A DNA stretch of 64,000 nucleotides, taken from assembly GCA_030248295.1 (NCBI GenBank), contig JASANH010000554.1, positions 471,463-535,462 of the forward strand, read 5' to 3'. Made by a program: the position numbers and the translations under genes. This DNA comes from Mesodorylaimus sp. YZB2_4 (taxonomy: Eukaryota > Nematoda > Enoplea > Dorylaimida > Dorylaimidae). Below are positions 24,689 through 36,839 of this stretch, piece by piece (positions within the stretch are counted from its first letter, which is position 1; every line of letters begins with the position of its first letter). Below the pieces are notes generated by a model. It was given only the letters and a program-made list of their open reading frames with translations. It searched no databases and was not told where the DNA came from.

Positions 24689-27600
24689 TCAAAGAATTTC
24701 CCCAGGTGAATAATAGATCGATGTATTGGTCCCACTGGCAGCGCTGGAGATTCCGTGCGATGATTGTGTGAAACATTGCGTGGTGCTGCTATGAGGCGTT
24801 TCTTCTTCGTTATCTTTACGCAAACGACGCCATTTGGCACGTCGATTTTGGAACCAAGTTTTTACCTAAAAATTAGATTTTTCTGGCGATATAAACAGCG
24901 GTAAAATGCCTACCAGGGTTGTGTCTGGGTGCCGACTAGTCATGGGAACTCAGGTGACAAAAGCACAACCTTCAGGGATGGGAGGTTCAATGACTGGTCG
25001 GCGATCTCTGTCTAAATCTGTTCAACAAAAACCCGCAAATCCCTGAGGCACCACATAAAAAGTCACAGGCGCTTAAAATAGTCAGCGAATTTTCCCCGCT
25101 ACGATCTCTTCTCCCAAGAAAATCAATACCAAATCACTCACCTGACGTTCAGTCAATTGTAATGATTTCGCTAATTTTTTCCGTTCTTGAGGGGACAAAT
25201 ATTTCTGATTATCAAATTTCTTTTCCAGTTCATTCGTCTGATCATTGGTAAATCGAATTTGACCACCCTTTCGTTTTTGTTGGGCTTTTTGCAAATATGG
25301 GTACAACCAAGGGAGGCGAGGGTCGTAGAATGATGCTGAAAAAGTTGCAGGTGCATCAAACTCGTACAGATTCATGTTTCAGAGCGAAAATATAAACACA
25401 AGGAGCTGGCGTTGGAATGGTGTTCGACGAAGCTGCAGGTTTCCGACTTTTTTTTTGAGCATTAAATTTGCAACTGAACGATGCACGTATTGGAACATAC
25501 CAATATGTGTACGATTCACATTTAACTTGCAGAATATAGCCTACATGCAATTTTGGAGGGTTTCACGCTACAAAGTTTGCATGATATTCGCAAATTTTTA
25601 AGATCCAGGTAATGTTAGCCTTGCCGTGCAGCATTACGATTCATGGACCCAAACAGTTGGACCAACGAAGGATGCACTCTTTCCAATAAAAGTAATGTGC
25701 TCGAGCCCATTATGCCTAGCTATAAAATATAATGTACTGCACTGTGTCTGTAGGTGCAAAATAAAAGTACTGAACCCACAGTGCAAGCAAGTATGTACAC
25801 TGTGCCGTGCTCTGATGACATACATTTTATGCATGGGTATTGCGGAAATTGTGACTAGTAGACAGAAACACTTATTGAATCATAATACACAATGTTTCTC
25901 ATTACAGTACCCTACAGTATCCCTTTTTGTACTTTGAGCATGGAAGCAGTAAAAGGTCCTTGACTGCTCTTCATCCAGTACCTTTTGAAAATAGGTTATT
26001 TGTAGCAGCTATTTAAACTTAGCCCACGTCCTAATGGAGTCTATTCTCCCTGCACTACCACTCACTTCGCACAATCAATTGTGGTATAGAAAAATTTTAA
26101 GAGCGTTATATTTAAACTGAAAGCAACACCAGCAGTGAGTAGCCGAGCACATCGTTGAGCAAATCGTGCTTCCTCAATTCCATTATGTACCTTTCCCATT
26201 TTCGCTGTGTTACCCCATTGAATTGGAACAAGCGAATCGAGGAACGTGCGAGTCACCCATTGAAAAGACTCCTTCGATTCCCCTCGCAGGGACGGTAATG
26301 TCATGTTCGGACTTTTGTACTGCATGTAAAAACCTTGTTGACGTTTTAACCGCGCTACCGTCCGATCGGCGCCTAGACTACAAAGCAAAGGAGGAGTAAG
26401 ATTGACCAAAGGAAACGCGTGTAATCGACACCCACTAAACGGTCCCATTTATCCACCCTCTTCCCCTTTTCCTGCGCGACGCCGTCTAGTCGGCTGCGGG
26501 CTGGTTGACTTAGCATTGAATTGCCAGAAAAAGACCCCTTTTCCAAACTTTCTCACTCAGGCGCTTCCTTTTCGCATGCTACCTCATTCCGACACTATAC
26601 TGGCCATGTACAACCAGGACGTATCGCCGACTTCCATGTTTGACCAAAGACGAGAGTGTCAACGAAACTGGGCCCTGCTCGTCTTTGACATTTGCCCTGG
26701 TTCGGCTAGTTAGGAAATACAAAGCGGCTAACAACGGGGGTAGGGTGTAGGCGTGGGATGAATGGCAAGTATCAAGTGGCTGGTAAAACGGGCAAAAGGC
26801 GGGGCTCACTGTCAAACGGGTGACTGATCGGCGACTGCGCGCAGGCCAAGAGCAGTGTAAAGTGCTCAAATAGTAAAGTGAATTGTTGCAGCTAATCATG
26901 CATTGCGCATTATGGAGGCATGACAGAGGTGTCGTTATCGCACGGCACCATTTCCACGGGCCTACTGTATTCTATGCAATGCACCTTCCTCGTGCGCAAA
27001 CTAGAGAAGAGCGAAAAAATTGTAAAGCTTCTTTGCGAAAAGAGCTTCTCGTCATCATTAGGATGGTTTCTATAGAAATTGAAGAAAAGCCAAAAACCTG
27101 GATTCTAGTCGGCGAGACGAGGGGCTTTTGTATAAGCGGTCGGTTCGGTGGTTAGGGTCGTTTGGTTGGTTGGCTTCATCTCGGCTAAACGACGTTTAGA
27201 GCCCTGTTTTTCGAGCCTAGTGTAAACACGATGTTGAGTAGTCTGTAGTGTGTATTTCGTCGACTCCAGCCCATAGACCCGAGCCATCGAATGTAGTGGA
27301 GCCCGTACTTTGACGTAAAACAACGTACTGTAACGAAAGTTGGGTCGGGAGGGAGGAGGAGGGTAAATGAAGCGAAAAAGATTTTTCCAAATCAGCTACT
27401 CGAGAAATGGCAAAAACTAAGAAAAACCCGAAAGACTTGTTGAATCGGATGAGTTGAAAAATCACTTCAGTAATAAGCTAGGGCCGACGAGCTAATACTG
27501 AAATACTAGACACACGAGAAAATTGTTTCTACTAGGATGGATTTTGAGTAGGTACTGTAACCGCTTCAAGCTGAAATTTCTAGTTTATTGACGCGGAAAA

Positions 27601-28787
27601 ACTTGGAAAACGTTTTGTAAGGACTAAGGAGCGGGCGGAGCTGCCCTGACTAGGATGAGAGTGGTGGTCAACGAATCTGACTGGATTTACAAGTGCCACC
27701 TCGAGCACGAGAAGAGAAGTGACCTAATATGGCTATGTCAGAGAATGAAATCAAATTATATGCTTTGTCCAAGTTATCCTCGCTGTGATAATGCAATAAA
27801 TCACTCTGAACTAGACTTTCCAAGGTCTTGCATCAATTGAGTGATACTGTACTCTATGTCACGCATAGCGTGCTATACACGAAAACTTGGTGCGGTATAC
27901 GTGTACCTTCTTTACGTGGACTTATCAGTTGGTTAGATGTTGGCTCTGCGAGCGGATCCAACATCTGCCCAGCCAACCAACCGAACTATGCGCTGCGAAT
28001 GCAGCAGCTCAGCTGATGGCTCACTTAGCTCGGCAACCGATCAGCAATGTGTACGCCGCTTTACAGCATAGATTTGTTATAAAAAGGATATTTTGATGAA
28101 TGTTTTAAATGATCACTGACAACCTGCCCTTGTGTAGTGCATTAAAAGAGGGCAGATGCAACCTAGGTTATTCAATGTAACACATCAGGACTGTTGCTGT
28201 CTTATCAGTGAGTGGGTTGTTAAATGACCCATTCAGTACTGTATTGATACTCAGCCTGAAAAATTACACGCTCCCTTACCTTGAAAAATATCCGCTGTGC
28301 TTGTTGCCCCAGCCAAATTTGGATCGACAAAACCCAAACTCAATCCAGCCAATGGATGCTGCATGAGTCCAGCCGTAGAATGCACTCCACCGCCACCTCC
28401 GCACAGTCCACCGCCAGAATTCGTTGCCGCCACAGACCTCAAGGACGCCGCTGCCATTCCAGCCGGACCCAACGCCATCGGACCGTAGCCAGCCGCAAGC
28501 ATGGATGATGAGAAGTTGGCCGAATTTGCAAAAGCAGCTGCAGCCGCTGCTGCTGCGAATGAAGAAGCTGCGACAGCGGCTGCATTTGCCGACGTGTCGA
28601 CTACAGTTGAGTGCGCTAAGGGGGATACTGTGGATACATCTTCAGTAGTGGCTGGAGAAATGGATGAGATAGCTGACGCGGTGGCGGGCTCCGAAGGATC
28701 TGAGGATAACTTCGGGCGCTTCGGTTCAGTCAGCAATTCGTCGATCGAAAATGGCCGCATCCGTTTTTGCGAGCTGGGACTGGACAT
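24689..28787 (-). CDS. HHEX: Hex (HHEX/PHA-2 type) homeobox transcription factor
   Basis: Nuclear DNA-binding regulator; vertebrate HHEX acts in endoderm and blood, and nematode PHA-2 in the pharynx. Three exons in agreement with phase: 28787-28280, 25335-25142, 24865-24689 (292 residues). Residues 191-250 are a homeodomain very close to HHEX: GGQIRFTNDQTNELEKKF, KYLSPQERKKLAKSLQL, VKTWFQNRRAKWRRL, with L206 (HD 16), F210 (HD 20), W238, F239, Q240 (HD 50), N241 and R243 in the expected places. The intron at ERQ/VKTWF is in helix 3, a common homeobox intron site. The N-terminus has FSIDELL, resembling a Groucho-binding eh1 motif, a poly-Ala tract and Gly-rich runs. PWLYPYLQK before the homeodomain is also typical of Hex proteins. 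Intron 1 is large (2.9 kb) and may contain enhancers. The 3' end assumes no further exon. Confidence 0.9.
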
Positions 28788-31700
28788 ATCGATTATGAAT
28801 CGGTGCGGTTGAAATAAATGAGGGGAGCAGAATACAGCAATAGTCTGTGGCTAATCGTAAGACTCGAATCGCGAGTCCAAAATGAGTAGGATATCCAAAA
28901 ACCTGTTCCACTTTAGTCAATGCCGCTAGGTTCAGCTTCTTCGAATTCCAAGATTGTCCTTTGTTCCGCTGTCCTTGGCCAGGGTCACTCGAATCGACCC
29001 GTATCCCTCGGCGCACCTGCCCGATCCCCGAAATGGCCTTATCGAAATATAAACCGGGCGTAAATCCCCACTCGGACCGAAATGGGCAAACGGTGGTCGA
29101 CTGTTGATTTTGGTTGGATTGCGACGCGTTACACGGGCGCCTAAGCGGATCGGCTGCAATTAGCCTGCTCTGCGCCGCCCCAAACCCGACTCGTTCACTA
29201 CTGGCCTGGGCGACGGGATCGGGACGAGGCGGGCCGAGTAGCAAGTAGTCGTATTACTGTAGTCTTGTGCAAACATCACTTAGCCGCCTCTTTCTCTCTC
29301 TCCGCTCGCTAACTGATAGTCACTTGTCGGCAAATAATGTTGACAAACGGGCAATGCCACCCAGCCTCGACCTCTTTTCTCTCTGCTCTCTAAATGAGCT
29401 TTTACCCTACGTCTACAATCCGACGGTCTGCATGCACGACCATCCAAATACATGCTCGAGCGAATACGATTCAATGCGCGCTCGTGGATGCGATTAAGTC
29501 TATTGAATAGGGCTGTGCTAAAATCGGTTTTTGACGTTTACTTGTCCGATCAGTCCCATTGTTGGATTAGAAAAGATACCTGACGTAAGTTCACGAATCG
29601 TACCATTAGCATAGTTTACGTCGATACATGACGGCTTCTGCCTGTTAGTTTACACCGCAGAGACACCACCCGCCGTTTCTTTACGCTAAGTCAGGCCTGG
29701 GACTGATGCTTTGGGCTTATAAGACCTCGTGTCTTATAGGGAGGTTTATTACTCAACCGCACCGAGTACGCACAGGCATGACACTGATTAGAGAACGAGC
29801 ATCAACCCAACAAAGTAAGAGTGCACTGGCACAAAGCAAACATATAACACAACGGACAAAGGGAGACAAGTTCCGCACACAGCAATCACCAAATATCACC
29901 AGACAGGCCTAACATCAGACGAGGTCACACTCATTTGCATAACTTGGTCTTCATGCCCCCTTACAGGCTCACAATTAAGTCGATCCAATGTGAATACGGA
30001 GTACCATATTTGGCAGGCCTGGTTCGAGATGCAATAAATGCACATGCGAAACCTAAAAGACTCAGTTTACTGTAGTGTACCATGCACAGCATATTGGAAG
30101 GCACCGCACGACTCAACCACGATACAGTACCTCTCACCTCTTACCGCATCATCCAAACGACCGGCACGTATTCGGTGTTTGAAAAGCGAGCAAAAGGCAA
30201 ATCCAGTTAGCAAGTTTCTTCGTACGAGCCACTCGAACCGATTCGAGTGCCATCGTCGACGTTTTGGTCGGCAATCGACTGTACTGCACTGTAGCCACCA
30301 AGACGAGGCTGCTAGTCGGCCCACGGTTCGAGAAGTCCAGGCATTGTCGTGTCCGCCCGACAATTTGCGGCTATCGACAAACGTTTGGCGGCAATAAAAT
30401 GGGGACGAGGAGATGAGGGAGGATAAGTGGCACGGTCGATCCGATCGAGTGTTGTCGCCGAGTCGCAATCTTTTTCTTCTTTTTGACAAGTGCACGCCTG
30501 GGAAAGACGATCAGGCTATTGACAAGGGTCTAGCCGGGGAATACTTCTGATTCCGTGGCGCACAGAAAACGATGCCAGTCCAGTTTGACTGTCCCTAATA
30601 TCAGGCGCGAAGGCTCACAAGGAGAGAAATGCTGTACTGTGCCAGGCTTAGGAAGAGTAGGAATGAGGGATCAACGAAGATTGGACTGTTGACGTGCGCT
30701 GTCACAGCCTGACAAGAAGATCTATGTAGTTTGCCTGGCTGAATTTAGTTAGTCACCGACTGTCTTGCCTTTCTGACTCGTGTATCAGTGAGCTAAGAGT
30801 GCTGACCGTCACTGTCCCTGGTCGGAAAGCCGCAAGTCTGCTTGAATCAGCCAGGACATTTCCATTTCACATTTCATGTCAATCAAGCGCGCATGAACAT
30901 ACTGTACGTGACAATGACCACTCCGAAGATTAGCGGTCAAAACAACACGGAGAGACGAATGCCGAACAGCTGCACCACCGCGGCCGCTGTGTAGCCCCGG
31001 CGATCCGCTGCTCCACTGCCATACTCAATACGTCGATTGAAGATAACAGCCAGGCTGCCACTTGACCATGTCCAGTCCAGCCAGTCACTCCAAGGTACCC
31101 CCTCCGACTCTAACAACCAACACACCTTTTCCTCCTGGTTAGGCTTCTGCGTTTTCTCTTGCACAGTAGATTGGGTAACATGGGATTGGGGGTGCGCTTG
31201 CCTTGTTGCCTATAAAAGGCAAAGTAGTTCGATGCGATTCGACGCTATTTCATGTAAAATAGCCCCGAATCGCGTTGAGCCGAATTTTGCTTCCATAAAC
31301 ACAGACTGGTACCAAGCTGCGGTCGTTCGAGGCATTTCTCTCGACCACCGAGACAGAAGCGACAGACTGATGCTTTAGCTCCTATGTACGGTAGATATAT
31401 CGGGGCCATAGAATCGGTTACCGTTCGTTCGAGCACTTCCGTTACTCGATGTTGATCTTCCCTGACGTGCGACCGCCAAGCTTGCCACGCTGCAAACTAC
31501 CTTATTGCATCCACCTCATGCCCAGCCGAGCGCAGGGCCTGGCCTAATGAGGCGCCTAACAAAATAACTAGAACCATTGTGCAAGGCCCTCTCTTGACAT
31601 TCTCTTCCCAACACAACCACCCACACAAATTTGCTCTACCCAAAGCTGACGATGAGCCTGGTTGCTTTGTCTACCATATACGGTCTGTTCCAACCCCGCT

Positions 31701-32025
31701 TTTTGCTCGGCTTAAGAGTTCTCGCTTGCAGGTCAATTCAAGCCAGTTCAAAACTGTCTCTGCATGCCGCCAGTTGGAGCTGGCCGATCGTTCGTTGGTT
31801 CACTGCTAGTGTTACTGGATTGGATTTTTCAACACATAATACGAGACAGCGCCAGATTACTCATCAAATTCAAACTTTACCCAAAGCTGCCTGACATGGA
31901 TGACATAAGGACATGTAGTACCTTATCCAATGCATGATTACAATGCGCTCGTTTCGTCCACAAATATATCTGATAAAGCGTATGGTTACAGTTAGTTGGT
32001 GTCAGTTGCGAACACTGCTTATCGT
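28788..32025. other. Upstream region of the Hex gene, mostly unexplained
   Basis: About 3.2 kb that should include the Hex promoter. The word TACTGTA/TACAGTA recurs (29255, 30065, 30120, 30898). A fragment of the SINE-like family is at 30940-30990. A TATAAAAGG-like word at 31211-31219 (+) has no identifiable gene after it. No other coding sequence is supported. Confidence 0.45.
30940..30990. repeat. Fragment of the SINE-like family
   Basis: AACAACACGGAGAGACGAATGCCGAAC, then GCGGCCGC, matches the end of the full copy at 44265-44665 (ACAATACGGAGAGACGAATGCCGAACCGCGGCCGC) with a short insertion. Only this end of the repeat is present. Confidence 0.6.
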
Positions 32026-34749
32026 TCACTTGTCCTCCATCTCATACTCGTTCTCGAATCCATCCCCATCCATTATCATGCCATTGTCGCTGCGCGTTCT
32101 CACCGCTCCATACATTCTTGATGGTATTGAACATTTGAATAAATCTCGTTGAATTTCCTTTGTTGGTGATGAACGGTTGGTTATGGTCTCGCCACTTTCC
32201 AAACACTGTTGGCCATTTGTGCATCGGCATACACTTTCTAATTGACTGATCATTCTGCCGGGTGTTTTCACACGATTTCGGACCATGCAAATGTCTTCCT
32301 CGCCGCGACACTGTTGTTCTTGTGAAAAAAACTAAAAATACGAATCTAATTATATTCTAAAACATATATCAGGTGGCGTTTCATGCTTGGGATTGATGGC
32401 AAAAATGCACGTCTTTCAAAGTGCCTTTAGAATCTCTGCAGTTCGCAATGGGAAATGGGAGGAGCAGCTGTCACTGATGAGAAACTAACGACGTAACAGG
32501 TGGGTGGGGGACCCATCGTCTATGAAGCGACTGGGCTCGTTTATGGTTGGACTGTCTAGATTAGGTTGATTCGAACACCCCTGTCAACTCTCGGCGTCTC
32601 GCCCAGCTCTAGGAGGGAGACTGACGCCGATTGTGAGAAGAACCCCCCACTATCGCGCGATGAAGTCAGTCTTACGATTAGTGCACGGTATCTCCAGGGG
32701 GCTCTCGCAAATTGCAATAGCATCGCTGTTGTGTGTGCCGCCCAAGCATAAGCAGCAATGCGAGGCCGTGCATGGGTGTGATTACTATGCGCCTTGTAAG
32801 TAATGCAACCTTCCCAGTCTATATGGTGAGGCACAATATGTCTGAGTCCTATCTGTCCCATCACATCCACATTGCACCTCGGCTGATCCACAGCCGAGCT
32901 CTCGAGTCAGCCGAAGTGTCGGCTAGCTGAGTTGGCACCTCGGCTGACTCGCTGAGCTGAGCAAGCTGATCATGAGCTGGCTGAGCTCGGCTGGCTTGGC
33001 AGTCAAGGTGCAATGTGGAGCCCCGTAACATCAGACAGTCGCGCCTGACATCCACTGTAAAGCCCTAAAAAAACTGTGTGACAAAAACATTTGATAACCA
33101 AAAATCATCAGTTTCAGATATTTGCCAGACAGATTTATAGGCCAGGGTTTTTTATGTTCACCGAAACTTTCCAACTCATACGGCAGCAAAAAAACAGAAC
33201 ACAACAAGGACATAAAATACCACCATTCCAGACAGACAAAAGATTTGATTTTTTTGGTGCGTAGGTGGCACTTGTCTGGCGGGAAACTAGTTTGATGCAA
33301 AATTATTAGCTTTCTTGAAAGAAATCCATTGTTTATGTGGAATATAATCAGTTTTTGCCCTTATCAAGGACGATGGCTTTATTTCTCACCCATGTAACTC
33401 GGAATGAACACACATTATTCCCATGGGAGAAGCTATGAGCACGAGCCACCTCCTCGTCATACAATTCAATCAGTTTTGCTCTGTCTGTCTGTTTCCTTAT
33501 GGCGCTATCATGAGAATAGTTTTATGGTGTTTTTCAGATTTCTAGATCAAAACTGATGAAGACAGAAAATGGTAAAAGTGATGCACCGTTAGGACAGACA
33601 GGACGAAAAACCGTAATTACGATTAGTGGGACACGTCATGCTTTGTACGACAGATTGAAGTTTGATTGGACGAACGTGAGCAAAGGTGTGACTAGAGGGG
33701 AGAATGATGACCGGATGTGGTCGCGACAAAGGGATGTACGCATGAGGGGCTGTTCTACCCACTACGTTCGATATGGGCTTCCACAAAATGACCAAAGTAA
33801 GGATGAGAGCTAGCACACAATCAGCTATTTTGCAGTTTCTCGAAAGGAAGCTTACAGATTCAAAAATTAAGAAAAAGTGTCTCTAAAATATATACTGAAG
33901 ACGGCAATACCTGTGAACATTTGTACTCGGTTGTGTCAGTTTTGGTATCCCAAATTTCGCTGGCCAATCTCAATGGTGCTGGGCACGTGCAGTGGATCAT
34001 TTGTCGAAGCCCACGGCGCACCCAGGCCACTTCGCCATCGCGGCACTGTTCTACCGTTGTTGGTTGACAGAACTGAAAAACATGGCTTGTCTGGCAGCTT
34101 CTTTTTCTGATTGGCTGCGCTAAAGTATGCACCGTTCTGACTGCCATTACAGTACTTGGCTTCCTGTAGAGATTACGACAACCCTCCAACGATGAGTACA
34201 GTGGATGGGAAATTCCTTCCATAAGTGCCGAGAAAGAAAGAGACACACAAAAGGAACAAAAAGTTGATATTTTAAATGCATTGTTTTTTTTGCTATGTGC
34301 ACCTTTTCTCCCGAACTAATAATGAAGCTGTGAAGCTGTCACAAACTTACGTGGTAATCGATATTCTCGTAGTTCAATGTATTGGCGGCATCCGACGGAC
34401 AGTTTCGATTATTCGGACAGGAACAGAATTCGAGACCAACGAAACCAACTCGGCACGGCTCCCTCGATTCGCACGGAGGTTTTGCAAAACCGACGTTCTA
34501 AGAAACAGAGAATCGTTTTGGGATTAGGATCTAGAAAGTGTTCTACACACTGGATTTTAGCCTGTAAACCAAAGCCCCAAATGCTACTGCGATATCAGGG
34601 CAAGGATGAGATCCTGGGAGGCCACATACAACCCACTATCCACTTACCAAAGTGAATGAGCTAGTACTTCTCGTCAGCGTGGTCAATATGGCCAACATGC
34701 ACAAGACACTGTGGGCGATTGACACACCAGAAGCTATGTAGGCTGCCAT
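32026..34749 (-). CDS. Secreted protein with three cysteine-rich repeats, unrecognised family
   Basis: I do not recognise this gene. Four exons, all joined in phase 0: 34749-34648, 34497-34351, 34072-33911, 32310-32026 (231 residues). Exon 1 encodes a signal-like N-terminus (MAAYIASGVSIAHSVLCM...). Exons 2, 3 and 4 each encode one cysteine-rich unit with a C-x(5-7)-C-x(9-19)-C-x-C core: CESREPCRVGFVGLEFCSC; CQPTTVEQC...HCTC; CRGEED IC...VCRC. Units 1 and 3 add a further Cys six residues after the CxC (NNRNC, TNGQQC), missing in unit 2, and each unit closes with a lone Cys before the next (YHFC, YKC, LFKC). The C-terminus is acidic and disordered (DGDGFENEYEMEDK). One exon per repeat suggests exon duplication. 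It could be an extracellular ligand, inhibitor or cuticle/defence factor. The exon structure is well supported; the function is unknown. Confidence 0.75.
32866..33019. mobile_element. Small fold-back element of GAGCTC/CGGCTGA palindromes
   Basis: Perfect 14-bp terminal inverted repeats, TCCACATTGCACCT at 32866-32879 and AGGTGCAATGTGGA at 33006-33019. The interior is a dense set of short palindromic words built on AGCCGAGCTC, CTCGGCTGA and GAGCTGGCTGAGCTCGGCTG. It lies in the long intron between exons 3 and 4 of the cysteine-rich secreted gene. Confidence 0.65.
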
Positions 34750-36825
34750 TTTTAAAATGCTTACAACTTTCCACGAGTTAATCTAAAAAGACACATCACT
34801 TCAATGCAGGAAATTACTAAACTGATAAGCGGGGCGTTTGCAGAAAGATAAGCCCATGCCAGCGGCAGTGGAAGAGGGCGTTTCCTCGTAGTCTTGTTAT
34901 CAATAAGCGGGCTTCGAAAAAAGCTGTGTTCGTGGCTGCCCGTCCAATCTGTCGTCTAGGTAGGAGAGGTAGCTATGGCACCTGGCACCCTATTATGGTG
35001 AGGAAACAAATACGCTCTGCTTTTATCTGTTGTATGGGAAAACCAACGGCTAGCCTCTCTGTCTCCTCTCCCAACATCTCATAGCACACATGTTTTTGCA
35101 GTTGCGCACGGTGTAGTGCGGGCAGCTGATAGACTCCCACTGGCTTTGTTAAGCGGACCACATGAGGTAAACGGGATATTCTTCTCATTTAAGGTTTTTT
35201 TCGCATGCCATAACTCGTATTATTTGTCGTACAAGGCTTGCTTATTGTCTCGGCCTACGGAGCACAAAAAAGCAGGGCAAAGTATTGATTATTAATTCGA
35301 CGTTATGCAAAATTGGACTGTGTCATTAAATTTTCAGGTTTATAATTTCAGAAAGCTAATTGGAACCGATTATACATTTGAACAAAATGAGCCGGAGGGG
35401 TTCATTTTCATGAAAAGTCTTGTGTGGTTCATAAATATGCAAAACCTAATTTAAATATAAAAAAGCATTTTACCCGTTTTAACACGATTTGCATAGCTTC
35501 AATGACCAGGCATTCAGGACTTTTTTGATAAGAAAAGACAGCTCAGAAAAAAGTGTAGTGAGTTTTCCTAATTTGTGAGAAAAATACTGTAAGCATACTT
35601 CGTCTCCATTCTTACCTGCTATGCATTAGATTAAGAAACTTTGTACCCTCAATTATGGTGCATCCTTAGGCACATTTTTTGTAGTCGTGTTTTTCGAATT
35701 GCACACCTGGATGTCCATCCAGTGCACTGTGTAGTGTGTGAGTATGCATGACAAGTCTCTTCCCACGATCACAATGGCATCATTTGGGATTTATAATAAG
35801 TCAGCCGCATTAGTGCGCATAACAAACAGAAATAAGAAACTGGTTTATTCTGGAACTTGATCATGTCAGAGTTGTAAGAACGACTATCAAGCAGGTAGCA
35901 GCCAGGGGCCGGTTTTGCTATCAGATAAGACATGTCTGATACATTTAGGACATCAAAAATTCTATCCTGCAGGATATGTGCTAGGTGATTGTAAACCAGA
36001 CCCAGGTTTCTATTTCACTGTAAAATTAAGGGGTTTGGCACTTGCAATTTTCCGAAGGTGTATAAAAATATTTTAAAAAATCTGATTCTTATTAAAAAAA
36101 TTCGCAAAAGATTAAAAAGCGCGCTGCTTATACCAAAACAGTTATAAGCACACAAAACTTTTCCTTACCTCATTTATTTTCCTACAGTAAATCACTCTTT
36201 CAAAGCCTATCTTCTCAAAACATGTGTTCTACCGCAAGACGAGCCACGAAATCATTATAGGCCTCGCACTGGCCGACCAGACCCGTACGGCTAGCTTATA
36301 ACCAGAACAGTATACTAAACCACTTGGCCCAAACAAACATTCTAAATTCGGTTAATTAAAGTGCTTATGCCCAGAGAGAAAAGAGTCAGCAGGAGCGGCT
36401 GATCGGACGTCATCACACTGTCCTCATGCCCTTCTGAACACGGTCACTAATTGAACCCGTAAGACATTTAGAAAATTGGCACCCACGCCTACTAATATTA
36501 GCTTTTTTAGTGGTGTGGTTTCGACAGGGCCCCTTTTGCCTTGCCTCATAGCTTCAACGTTGGGCAGCTGGAACGTAAGGACTAAGATGGGATTGAAAGG
36601 GCGTGGAGGCGGAATGAAGTCCGCACGCTATGTTCGTGTCAGTGAGCAGAACCCTGGAAAACGGACTTGGACTAAAGGACTGAATATGACGCGAGATCGT
36701 CGTGGGAGGGAGGCTAGGAGAAAAAGATTGCATTTGCATATGTTGTAGGACACACATTATTACCAACACTGATGGAAAGTAATCCTGCTCGCTGCGTATG
36801 CACAAGTCGTGGGCATGCATGGGCT

Positions 36826-36839
36826 GGGGGGGGGGGGGG
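36826..36839. repeat. Poly(G) tract, 14 nt
   Basis: Uninterrupted run of 14 G in intergenic DNA, followed by TAAGGGGAA. Confidence 0.9.

Noticed and set aside
28501..28812. Ala-rich plus-strand frame opposite Hex exon 1
   Set aside because: It is the complement of the poly-Ala/Ser exon of the Hex gene, whose minus-strand exon joins the homeodomain in phase.
31211..31219. TATAAAAGG word on the plus strand, flanked by TTGCC and GGCAA-like sequence
   Set aside because: No gene, acceptor or recognisable exon follows within several kb, so I cannot call it a promoter.
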